From assembly GCF_007990775.1 (NCBI RefSeq), contig NZ_BJXB01000053.1, positions 1-19,665 on the forward strand: a DNA stretch of 19,665 nt. Reading direction: 5' to 3'. The DNA comes from Deinococcus cellulosilyticus NBRC 106333 = KACC 11606. Its GTDB lineage: Bacteria; Deinococcota; Deinococci; Deinococcales; Deinococcaceae. Below the pieces are notes generated by a model. The model saw only the letters and a list, made by a program, of their open reading frames with translations, did not search any database and had not been told where the DNA came from. A program made the translations under genes and the position numbers. Numbering within the stretch: position 1 is the first letter of the stretch; each line of letters starts with the position of its first letter. Of this stretch, positions 12,899-19,665 are shown in pieces.

Positions 12899-15649
12899 AT
12901 GTCAGTATTCAACCTTCAAGTGCTGATCAACCTGGTGGACAGGCTGTCCGGTCCCCTACAGGAACCCATCCGGCGACTGCAGGAACTGGAACGCCAGTCC
13001 AACCGGGTGACTCAAAGCATGCAGAACATGCAAACGGGTGCGTCCCTCATGGCTGGAGGTCTGGGTTTAGCCGCCCCTCTGATCTTCGGTGCGAACGAAG
13101 CCATCAACTTCGAGGACAAACTGGCCGATGTCAGAAAGGTGATGGATGAACTGGAAAACCACCAGGTCTTCCAGAAGATGGGAGCGGACCTCAGACGCAT
13201 GTCCAACGTTATTCCCATGACGGCACAGGACCTCACTGAAATTGGTGCATTTGCGGCAGCATCCAAACTGGAAGATACCCGCAAAGGTGTCCTGAGAATG
13301 ATTGAGGACTCCGCGAAAATGGGTGTCGCTTTCGACATGTCAGCAGCAGATTCCGGTGAAGCCCTCGCAGGTCTCCGCAACATCTTTGGACTCACTGAAG
13401 ATGGGGTGGTGGAACTCGGGGATGCTGTGAACTATCTGGGCAACAACACCAGTGCCCGGGCCAGAGACATGGTGAATTTCCTCAACCGTGCCGGAGCGGT
13501 CGGCAAACAAGTGGGCTTGACGGCCATGCAAACTGCAGCCCTCGGCAACGCATTCCTGGCCCTTCGCACACCCCCTGAAATTGCGGCACGGGCTGTCACC
13601 CAGGGACTGATCCCCAGCCTGCAAACCGCCACCCGTCAAGGGAAGAAGTTCGAAGAGGCTGCAAGGAGCATTGGTCTGACTGCCCAGGAGATCCAGGACA
13701 GCATGAAAATGGACCCGCAAGGGACCATCCTGGATGTGCTGGAGCGAGTCAACAAGTCCGACAACAAGATGCTGGTCCTCACTGACATGTTTGGTGTGGG
13801 CTGGGCTGACGACATTGCGAAACTCGCAGGCTCCATGGACGTGTACTACAAAGCCCTGGGGCTCGTCTCAGACAAAACCAAGTACGCAGGCAGCATGCAG
13901 AAAGAGTATGAGGGCCGCATCAACACCACCAAGACCCAATTGAAACTGCTCTGGAACGGGATCACCAACGTTGGCGGAGCCCTGGGTGACACCTTCTTGC
14001 CTTACATCAAACAGGGTGTGTTGTGGACCAACAAGCTGGGCCAGGGCATTTTCGAGCTGACCCAGAAGCACCCCACACTGACCCGCATGATCACCTTTGG
14101 GATGATTGCCGTGGCCCTGCTGACTCTTGCCATAGGTGGAACCATCTTCGCTCTGGGCATGTTCGGGTTCATGGCAGCCAATGCCAGTGCAGGACTCACG
14201 CTGCTGAAGATGAAAGCAGCAGACGCCAGGACCTACATCACAGCCCTCAGGAACAGCCTGGTCGCACGCATCACAGGGGGATGGATTCCTTCCACCACAG
14301 CCCAGATGCAGATGTTTGGAGGGGCAACAACCCTGAACCAGATCGCCCTGCAGGGCTTGCGGCAGGCATTCCTTGGGGCTGCCCGTGCAGCCTGGGCATT
14401 CCTGGCCCCCATCCTTGCCAACCCCATCACCTGGGTGGTGGTGGCTGTCCTGGCTCTCGCTGCAGCATTCGTGGTGTTGTACCAGCGTTCAGAAGCCTTC
14501 AGGCAGGCTGTTCAAAACGGTCTGGCTCCGTTGCAGGTGGCCTGGAGGCGGTTCCTGGGCACCGTCGAACTGCTGAAGAAAAGCTTCTCTGGACTGGCTG
14601 AAAGTGTCGCCAAAGCCCTGAAGTTCGATTCGGCCCAGAAGATGTTCTTCACCTTCCTGGGATGGATCATGTTCGGAGTGGGCTTCGTGCTTGGCTTCAT
14701 CGTCGGACTGGCAACGATGGTGGTCACCAAAGTGCTGGACACCTTCAGTGCCGTGTTCCTGATCTTCTCTGGGCTGTTCACCTGGCTGCATGGCGTCCTG
14801 ACCGGGAACAGCAAACTGATCCAGCAAGGACAGAAGCAGTTTCTGGATGGCATTCACCTGCTGTGGAAGACCCTGCTGGGCAACACCATCCAGGCTGTGG
14901 TCACCTGGGTCCCCAAGATCTGGAAGGCATTCACAGACTGGCTGCCAGGAGCCCTCAAAGCCATCAAGGACTGGTCCACGGACCTCTTCCATGCTGGAGC
15001 CCACCTGGTCAGTGGCCTGATTGACGGCGTCAAGAGCAAAATCACCGGAGCGGTCGACGCCATCAAAGGTGTTGGCAATGGGATCATGACCCAGTTCAAG
15101 AAAGCCCTGGGCATCCAGTCGCCCAGCCGGGTGTTCAAAGGCTTCGGTATCCACCTGATGGAAGGACTGTCACTGGGCATCGAGGGCACAGCCAAGAAAG
15201 CCGCTGACGCCACCAAGAAAGCCGCTCTGGGTGTGATGGGAGCAGCTGCACTCACCCTCCCGGTGAGCGTGGCCGCACCCGCAACGCTGCAGGCTCCTGC
15301 AAGGGTCCAACAGAGCCAGGTGCTTCAAGGTTCTGCAGCACTGCAGGCCACCCATCCGGTACTACAGAAAGTCAGCCAGATCCCCGAGATTCCTGAACTT
15401 GAGAACCCAGTCATGGATGCACAGGGACAGGTCAAGACTGCCCTGGAGCATCATGAGCTGAAGACCGTCAGCCTGCAGGCACCTGCCAAGAAGGAGAAGG
15501 AAGAAGCAGCCCAGAAGCCTGCAGACCAGGGTCTGGCAACCATGAACTTCGCTGGAGCCACCATCATCTTCCAGATGCCTGAGGGGTCCAGTCAGGATCA
15601 ACTGGCGGCATTTGCAGCACTCCTGCAAAGCCTGAAACCCGCCACGTAA
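12899..15649 (+). CDS. Tail tape measure protein
   Basis: 916 residues, SD AGGAG before ATG 12899; the longest gene here and just after the chaperone pair. The N-terminal 350 residues have the tape measure pattern: a Gln-rich coiled coil (PIRRLQELERQSNRVTQSMQ), an Ala/Gly membrane-like stretch, then AADSGEALAGLRNIFG, TARAAISGG-like alternation, and KTQLKLLWNGITNVGGALGD (about 345-365). Hydrophobic segments lie at about 395-430, 499-528 and 581-626. The signature IQSPSRVFKGFGIHLMEGL is at about 738-756. The last 150 residues are Ala/Gln/Pro/Lys-rich with low complexity. The protein sets tail length and is ejected first. No muramidase or peptidase motif is visible. Confidence 0.93.
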   Translation: MSVFNLQVLINLVDRLSGPLQEPIRRLQELERQSNRVTQSMQNMQTGASLMAGGLGLAAPLIFGANEAINFEDKLADVRKVMDELENHQVFQKMGADLRRMSNVIPMTAQDLTEIGAFAAASKLEDTRKGVLRMIEDSAKMGVAFDMSAADSGEALAGLRNIFGLTEDGVVELGDAVNYLGNNTSARARDMVNFLNRAGAVGKQVGLTAMQTAALGNAFLALRTPPEIAARAVTQGLIPSLQTATRQGKKFEEAARSIGLTAQEIQDSMKMDPQGTILDVLERVNKSDNKMLVLTDMFGVGWADDIAKLAGSMDVYYKALGLVSDKTKYAGSMQKEYEGRINTTKTQLKLLWNGITNVGGALGDTFLPYIKQGVLWTNKLGQGIFELTQKHPTLTRMITFGMIAVALLTLAIGGTIFALGMFGFMAANASAGLTLLKMKAADARTYITALRNSLVARITGGWIPSTTAQMQMFGGATTLNQIALQGLRQAFLGAARAAWAFLAPILANPITWVVVAVLALAAAFVVLYQRSEAFRQAVQNGLAPLQVAWRRFLGTVELLKKSFSGLAESVAKALKFDSAQKMFFTFLGWIMFGVGFVLGFIVGLATMVVTKVLDTFSAVFLIFSGLFTWLHGVLTGNSKLIQQGQKQFLDGIHLLWKTLLGNTIQAVVTWVPKIWKAFTDWLPGALKAIKDWSTDLFHAGAHLVSGLIDGVKSKITGAVDAIKGVGNGIMTQFKKALGIQSPSRVFKGFGIHLMEGLSLGIEGTAKKAADATKKAALGVMGAAALTLPVSVAAPATLQAPARVQQSQVLQGSAALQATHPVLQKVSQIPEIPELENPVMDAQGQVKTALEHHELKTVSLQAPAKKEKEEAAQKPADQGLATMNFAGATIIFQMPEGSSQDQLAAFAALLQSLKPAT

Positions 15650-15655
15650 ACCAAC

Positions 15656-15695
15656 TGGAGATATCCAAAAAGACCACACCACTTTCATCTATGCT
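15656..15695 (+). promoter_or_regulatory. Candidate activator-dependent late promoter before the baseplate genes
   Basis: The same 12-mer TGGAGATATCCA as at 6388 lies at 15656-15667, 6 nt after the tape measure stop; TATGCT (15690-15695) follows after 22 nt. Flanks differ, so this is not one long repeated segment. Mu has promoter PP before its baseplate gene P. Predicted start is near 15702, some 7 nt before the hairpin. Confidence 0.55.
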
Positions 15696-15708
15696 GAGTA
15701 AAGTTTAG

Positions 15709-15745
15709 CGACCCCGAGAGAAAACGCTCTCGGGGTCGTGCTTTT
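15709..15745 (+). terminator. Terminator-like hairpin before the baseplate operon
   Basis: CGACCCCGAGAG (15709-15720) pairs perfectly with CTCTCGGGGTCG (15727-15738), loop AAAACG, followed by TGCTTTT. The T-run is imperfect, so termination may be partial. It ends 16 nt before ATG 15755. Its sequence differs from the stems at 1068 and 6460, but its place between promoter candidate and start codon is the same. Confidence 0.7.
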
Positions 15746-15754
15746 GGGAGACGC

Positions 15755-16384
15755 ATGGGCGAATACCTACAACCCGACACACAATCCATCAAGGTGGGCG
15801 GAGTCCTGCTGCCAGGGATCATCACCGGAATTGAGGTCAGCGGTGAACTGCGTCTGGAGAAACAAAAGACAGACGGCAAGAGTGGCAGCACCACCCTCCT
15901 GAAAGGCTTTGAAGAAGCGTCCATTCGCGTGAGCCTGGAACTCCTTGCTGGAGACAGCGAAATCAAGTCCCTCGAAAAGGTCTTCAAGGGGTACGCGTCT
16001 GCCCTCAAAAGCAAAGGAGTGCGGGTTGTGAACCGCCATCTGGATGCTCGTGGGGTGAAGCTGCTGGTCTTCAAGAAACTCACCACCAGAGACGATTACG
16101 CCAGAGGAATGGTTGTGGCCGAACTGGAGTTCTCCGAATATGACATGGAAGCCGCCCGACTGGAAGATAAAGATGCAGCAGGCTCTGGCCTGGGATCAGG
16201 TCTCGGAAACGGCACCGGATCAGACGGCCAAAACAATGGCAAAGGCAACGACGGCAAGACTGGAAAAGCAGGAGTTTCCAGCCCCGTGGATCAACTCTTT
16301 GACATGGGAGCCAAGGGCTACACCCTGGGCAACAATGTCGCCCAGAACCCTCTGGGCACCCTGGGTGGGATGGTTGGCAAATGA
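15755..16384 (+). CDS. Baseplate/tail-tube initiator-like protein (Mu gp43 position)
   Basis: 209 residues; GGGAG precedes ATG 15755. Residues about 10-135 are beta-rich: IKVGGVLLPGIITGIEVSGELRLEKQK, IRVSLELL, VKLLVFKKL, MVVAELEFSEYD, a layout like the tube-fold proteins that initiate the tube on the baseplate. Residues about 138-172 are a Gly/Ser/Asn-rich flexible stretch; a helical C-terminus (VDQLFDMGAKGYTLGNNVAQ) follows. Mu has gp43 (N) here, but that protein is much longer and I see no homology. The gene is first in the baseplate block and overlaps the hub gene by ATGA. Confidence 0.6.
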   Translation: MGEYLQPDTQSIKVGGVLLPGIITGIEVSGELRLEKQKTDGKSGSTTLLKGFEEASIRVSLELLAGDSEIKSLEKVFKGYASALKSKGVRVVNRHLDARGVKLLVFKKLTTRDDYARGMVVAELEFSEYDMEAARLEDKDAAGSGLGSGLGNGTGSDGQNNGKGNDGKTGKAGVSSPVDQLFDMGAKGYTLGNNVAQNPLGTLGGMVGK

Positions 16385-17115
16385 GGACCTTCGAGCTGTC
16401 TGAACCCTATGCCAGAGTGAACGGTCTGCCCCTCACCAGCCTGCAGGTGTCCAGCTCTCTGGTGGTGCCATGGAGGTCCGCCACCATCCGCTCTGATGCC
16501 CTGCAGGGACAGGTCAGTTGCATTGCCGGGTACAGAGGAAAGGGTGAGTGGCCCGTCTTCCAGGGACTGGTGGACTCCCCAGAGTCAGACGTGCTGGGCA
16601 CAGGTCACGCCGTTGCCAGAGGACTCCATGAATGGCGGAAGGTACTGCCTGCCCAGTCCTTCCAGGACCCCGACCTGCAGACCGTGCTGCAGTTTGTGGC
16701 AGCACAGTGCAGCGGCAAACTCTCCAGTGCCGTAAAGGGTGGTCGCAGACGCCACTACTCCTACCGCCCAGCTCCTGCCTACCAGATTGTTGCAAAAGCC
16801 CTGCAGGACTGGGCCATCGACCATGTGCTGCTGGAACTGGATGGAGGGACCCTCTACGCCGGACCAGAGCAGACCAGCCCACACGCCCAGGTCGGGGTGC
16901 AAGCCGAACTGGTGCACGGACAGAACATCATCCACCTCAAAAGAACATCCGCTGGAGGATTCACCGTCCGCACACTGGGCATGCCGTGGTTGCGGATCGG
17001 TCACCGCATCCAGATTCAGCACCCACTGCTCACCGGATCTGCCCGGATCTGTGAGCAACACATGGAATTCTCTGACCGGAACACCACAAGCGAATTGAGG
17101 GTGATGCCCCTATGA
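16381..17115 (+). CDS. Baseplate hub protein (Mu gp44/gpD-like)
   Basis: 244 residues with ATGA overlap at both ends. Order (before the spike and gp25-like genes) and pattern fit hub proteins: ALQGQVSCIAGY and VFQGLVDSPE in an N-terminal barrel, LQTVLQFVAAQCSG (about 99-112) and YQIVAKALQDWAIDHVLLELDGGTLYAGP (about 136-165) in the middle, then a second barrel ending in LRIGHRIQIQHPLLTGSARICEQHMEFS and an ELRVMPL terminus. At 244 residues it is shorter than Mu gp44 (about 380), so a domain is reduced or missing. The trimeric hub joins the tube to the spike. Confidence 0.75.
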   Translation: MRTFELSEPYARVNGLPLTSLQVSSSLVVPWRSATIRSDALQGQVSCIAGYRGKGEWPVFQGLVDSPESDVLGTGHAVARGLHEWRKVLPAQSFQDPDLQTVLQFVAAQCSGKLSSAVKGGRRRHYSYRPAPAYQIVAKALQDWAIDHVLLELDGGTLYAGPEQTSPHAQVGVQAELVHGQNIIHLKRTSAGGFTVRTLGMPWLRIGHRIQIQHPLLTGSARICEQHMEFSDRNTTSELRVMPL

Positions 17116-17756
17116 ACCACGATGAAACGAAACAAAGTGTACGAGCCCTGATCTCCATGCTGTTCCCAGAGCTGGCCGAACGCACCCACATGCCCCTCAG
17201 AGGCAAGGTGACTGCAGTCCACGGGGATGCTGGAGATGTCCAGCCACTCTCCGGCCCACGTCGATACAGCGTGGACGTGCAGCCCATCCTGCCAGACGGC
17301 TCAGACGATCCAGATCGTGATGTGCTCCTGGATGTGTCCCTGCCCGTGCAGTGGGCAGGCCACAATCGGGGCATCTTCTGTCTGCCAGACATTGGGGCCG
17401 TCTGCCTGGTCGGGTTTGTCGATGGCAATGCTGCATTCCCCTACGTTCACAGCTTCCTGCCCGATGGATTCTATCTGCCGTCTGTATCACCCGGAGACTG
17501 CATCATCCTCTGGAATGGCGGCGAAATCAAGCTGAGAGAAGGCAACCCTGGTCTGAGTATCACCGTCTCAGGAATGGCAGAAATCACAGCCAACACTGTG
17601 CTGGTCAACAGTGGAGACATTCAACTGGGCGGCCCCGAGGGCAAGCAAATCGCATGCCTGGGAGATGTGGTGGTCAGTGGTTTCACACCCATCGGGGTGA
17701 TTGCCCCGCGTGAAACCATCCCCACCAACGGCAGCCAGACCGTGAGGGCCATATGA
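17112..17756 (+). CDS. Baseplate spike / membrane-puncturing protein (Mu gp45-like)
   Basis: 214 residues, ATGA overlaps on both sides. The N-terminal part (about 28-105) is an OB-fold-like region with RGKVTAVHGDAGDVQ, YSVDVQPILPDG and GAVCLVGFVDGNAAFPYV; the next part (about 125-180) is repetitive beta (GDCIILWNGGEIKLREGNPGLSITVSGMAEITANTVLVNSGDIQLG), as in trimeric beta-helix spikes. The end (VVVSGFTPIGVI) lacks the HxH iron-binding motif common at spike tips. The trimer caps the tube and pierces the outer membrane. Confidence 0.85.
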   Translation: MNHDETKQSVRALISMLFPELAERTHMPLRGKVTAVHGDAGDVQPLSGPRRYSVDVQPILPDGSDDPDRDVLLDVSLPVQWAGHNRGIFCLPDIGAVCLVGFVDGNAAFPYVHSFLPDGFYLPSVSPGDCIILWNGGEIKLREGNPGLSITVSGMAEITANTVLVNSGDIQLGGPEGKQIACLGDVVVSGFTPIGVIAPRETIPTNGSQTVRAI

Positions 17757-18124
17757 TCCAGGACCTCTTGTGGGAAAACGGAGACATCGTGCTGGACAGT
17801 AGAGGGCAACCCGTGATGATCAGCGATGCTGATGTTGTTGTGCAGGACCTGAAAGCCCGATTGCTCTGCCCGAAAGGGGCACACTGGGCACACCCTGCAG
17901 CAGGCTTCGACCTTTTGCCTTATGTCCAGGGCAAGCTGACTGATCTGACCATCCTGGAACTGGAACAGGAAATCGAACTGGAATGCCAGAACGATGCCAG
18001 AGTCCGCACTGCAGACTGCCAGGTCACTGTGTTGGGTCCCGGACGCTTCCAGGTTGCTGTGGTGGTCCAGCTGACCGACCAGACCTTGATTGAGTTTGGT
18101 CTGACCCTGGGAGCCCTGGCATGA
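17753..18124 (+). CDS. Baseplate wedge protein, T4 gp25/Mu gp46-like
   Basis: 123 residues with ATGA overlaps on both sides. The pattern LWENGDIVLDSRGQPVMISDADVVVQDLKARLLCPKGAHWAHPAAGFDLLPYVQG, split into a strand region (1-25) and a helix, then LEQEIELECQNDARV and C-terminal strands FQVAVVVQLTDQT, is that of the gp25-like family. These proteins link sheath, hub and wedge at the core of the baseplate. A conserved EPR motif of some members is not seen here, as is usual for Mu gp46-type relatives. Confidence 0.85.
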   Translation: MIQDLLWENGDIVLDSRGQPVMISDADVVVQDLKARLLCPKGAHWAHPAAGFDLLPYVQGKLTDLTILELEQEIELECQNDARVRTADCQVTVLGPGRFQVAVVVQLTDQTLIEFGLTLGALA

Positions 18125-19212
18125 CCATCGACAAAGTGCAGTTGCAGACCCCACTCCTGCAGGAGCTGGTGAGCCTGCTGCTGTCATCTGTTCCAGACAC
18201 CAGCCCATTGCAGAACCAGGATGAGTTCAGCGTCTGGAAGACCTATGTTGAATTGGCCGCTCAGACGGGACAGGACGCCCGTAAGCTGATCTCTTTGCTG
18301 AGTCCGATGGGTTACGTGCTGTACGCCACTGGAGCCTACCTGGACGAGCACGCTGCCGGACTTGCCCTCTCCCGCATTCTCGAAAGGTATGCAAAAGGAC
18401 TTCTGGACGTGACGGTCAGTCAGCCAGTTCTGATCCCCGCAGGGCACATTGTTCAGACCCTGCCCGATGGTCAGGGCAACGTCCTGAAATACATCGTATC
18501 ACAGGACACCCCACTTGCTGTCCCAGGCGGCAAATTGCCTGTGGTTGCTGAAGAGGCTGGATCGAAGTACAACATCACTGTAGCCAACCGGGTGAAGACT
18601 CTGGTCACTGTGGTGTCTGGAGTCACCAGCATCAACAACTCTGCAGACTGGCTCACCCAGCTGGGCGTGGACCGGGAGACTGATGAGTCTTTGCGGACCA
18701 GGTGCCTGCTCAGGTGGCCTGCCCTGTCCAATGGCAGCATCAAAGACAAGTACATCCTGACCGCTCTGTCTGTCCCAGGCATCACCAAAGTGCTGGTCCG
18801 GGACCAGCACCCGAACGGTCAGGGCAGTGTGGACATGTATGTTGCCCCACCCACAGGCATGCCCACCGACGAGCAGAGGCAGGAGGTCCGGGACGCCCTG
18901 GAATACGTGCGTGCCCTGACCACCAACCTGAGGGTTCTGGCCCCTGCACCTGTCAGCCGGGATGAGACAGTGACCATCTACCGCAACCCTGCAGACAGCC
19001 GCACAGCAGATGACTTTGAGGCCATTGTGCTGGGTGTCATGAACAGCCTGGGACCCGGACAGACCTACTACCCCAGTGCCGTGGCAGACGCCATCTACGG
19101 CACCCCCAAAGACCCGAGCATCTACGGTGTGGTGCTGCCCTCACTGGCTCCAGTGACCTGCACAGAGACGCAGATGATTGTGCCTGGGACCATCACGGTG
19201 GTGCTTGCATGA
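18121..19212 (+). CDS. Baseplate wedge protein J-like (Mu gp47)
   Basis: 363 residues, ATGA overlaps at both ends. Clear Baseplate_J family pattern: LDVTVSQPVLIPAGHIVQT (about 98-116), a barrel with PLAVPGGKLPVVAEEAGSKYN, GVDRETDESLRTRCLLRW (about 181-198), YILTALSVPGITKVLVRDQHPNGQGSVDMYV (about 210-240) and a C-terminal part PGQTYYPSAVADAIYG. The length is normal for the family. Two copies per wedge form the arms that hold fibres and trigger contraction. Confidence 0.95.
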   Translation: MTIDKVQLQTPLLQELVSLLLSSVPDTSPLQNQDEFSVWKTYVELAAQTGQDARKLISLLSPMGYVLYATGAYLDEHAAGLALSRILERYAKGLLDVTVSQPVLIPAGHIVQTLPDGQGNVLKYIVSQDTPLAVPGGKLPVVAEEAGSKYNITVANRVKTLVTVVSGVTSINNSADWLTQLGVDRETDESLRTRCLLRWPALSNGSIKDKYILTALSVPGITKVLVRDQHPNGQGSVDMYVAPPTGMPTDEQRQEVRDALEYVRALTTNLRVLAPAPVSRDETVTIYRNPADSRTADDFEAIVLGVMNSLGPGQTYYPSAVADAIYGTPKDPSIYGVVLPSLAPVTCTETQMIVPGTITVVLA

Positions 19213-19665
19213 TCACCGTTTACCCCCAGAATCCAGAACTGGAAGCCCAGGTGAAAGGGTACCTCCTGCAGCTGCTGCCCCCAGAGCGGGTTCCTGCAGC
19301 AGGAGGGATCATGGACCAGTTGGTGACCCTGCTGTCCTATGGGCTCACCCAGCACCAGATTGCTGCCATCGACATGGTGCTGACCTGGTTCGCCCGGTTC
19401 AGTTCTCCTGCAGGACTGGACACCATTGCTGCAGGCAAACGCCTGAGCAGGTTTACCGGGGAGAACAGCGATGCCCTGGTGTCCAGGGTGAACGGTGCCT
19501 TTCCCTTCTGGGAACTGGCAGGAACCAAACCCGGAATGCTCCTGATGCTGCACCAGATGGGCTACGCAGGACCAGACGCCGTTCACCCGTGCCGGATCAT
19601 CGAGCACTACGAAGACGAACCAGATGCATGGGCAGAGTTCAGTGTGATCTTGTACCCCGACAGGA
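19209..19665 (+). CDS. Tail protein I/Mu gp48-like, cut by the window end
   Basis: ATG 19209 overlaps the J-like stop (ATGA), and the frame is open to the last base, giving 152 residues without a stop. It follows the J-like gene, where Mu gp48 and P2 I lie. Features: an N-terminal helix LEAQVKGYLLQLLPPERVPAAGG, GLDTIAAGKRLSRFTGENSDALVSRVNGAF (about 78-107), FWELAGTKPGMLLMLHQMGYAG, and the terminal strand AEFSVILYPD that is typical of this family in related phages. It connects wedges and fibres in the baseplate. The tail fibre genes would follow beyond the window. Confidence 0.8.
   Translation, partial: MITVYPQNPELEAQVKGYLLQLLPPERVPAAGGIMDQLVTLLSYGLTQHQIAAIDMVLTWFARFSSPAGLDTIAAGKRLSRFTGENSDALVSRVNGAFPFWELAGTKPGMLLMLHQMGYAGPDAVHPCRIIEHYEDEPDAWAEFSVILYPDR

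Noticed and set aside
1..19665. CRISPR arrays, tRNA or rRNA genes, insertion sequences, attachment sites
   Set aside because: None seen on reading both strands; the window ends lie within phage genes, so prophage ends are outside.

Overview
The window is most of the late (structural) region of a Mu-like contractile-tailed temperate phage or prophage. All supported genes read on the + strand. The DNA is moderately GC-rich, Leu codons are dominated by CTG, and most genes have clear Shine-Dalgarno (SD) sites. No host gene, integrase, transposase, tRNA, rRNA or CRISPR array is visible, so the host cannot be read directly. A Deinococcus-type or other GC-rich diderm host would fit the composition and a possible outer-membrane lipoprotein, but that is a weak inference.

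Layout. 1-1030: end of an unrecognised gene, a 50-residue lipoprotein, a non-coding stretch with a perfect 12-bp inverted repeat, and an 85-residue unknown protein. 1068-5575: leader hairpin, small terminase, large terminase, portal (Mu gp29/DUF935 type) and a Mu F-type minor head protein with a C-terminal domain that looks like a nuclease toxin. 5576-6387: a probable moron, a membrane protein with a PEGA-like domain and its own AT-rich upstream region. 6388-8576: a second promoter and hairpin leader, a Mu I-type protease with a nested scaffold start, and a major capsid protein that is not of the Mu T type. 8605-10539: DUF1320 connector protein, Mu G-type morphogenesis protein and three small connector or tail-completion proteins. 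10536-12855: sheath (DUF2586 type), tube, and tail assembly chaperone with a -1 frameshifted extension. 12899-15649: tape measure. 15656-19665: a third promoter and hairpin leader, then a translationally coupled baseplate block (tube-initiator-like protein, hub, spike, gp25-like wedge, J-like wedge, and an I/gp48-like protein cut by the window end).

How it works together. Terminase and portal package DNA into a procapsid built from capsid, scaffold and protease. The MuF protein may be co-packaged and delivered with the DNA. Connector proteins join head and tail, the chaperone pair loads tube subunits on the tape measure, and the sheath contracts around the tube on the baseplate.

The main non-coding signal is a repeated cassette at the start of three blocks (terminase, protease, baseplate). 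It consists of a TGGA-N4-TCCA dyad, then 22-23 nt, then a TAYGCT/TACGAT -10-like hexamer, then a terminator-like hairpin, SD and ATG. This resembles the activator-dependent late promoters of Mu (PI and PP lie before the corresponding genes), but with an unrelated dyad and with the hairpin placed inside the predicted leader.
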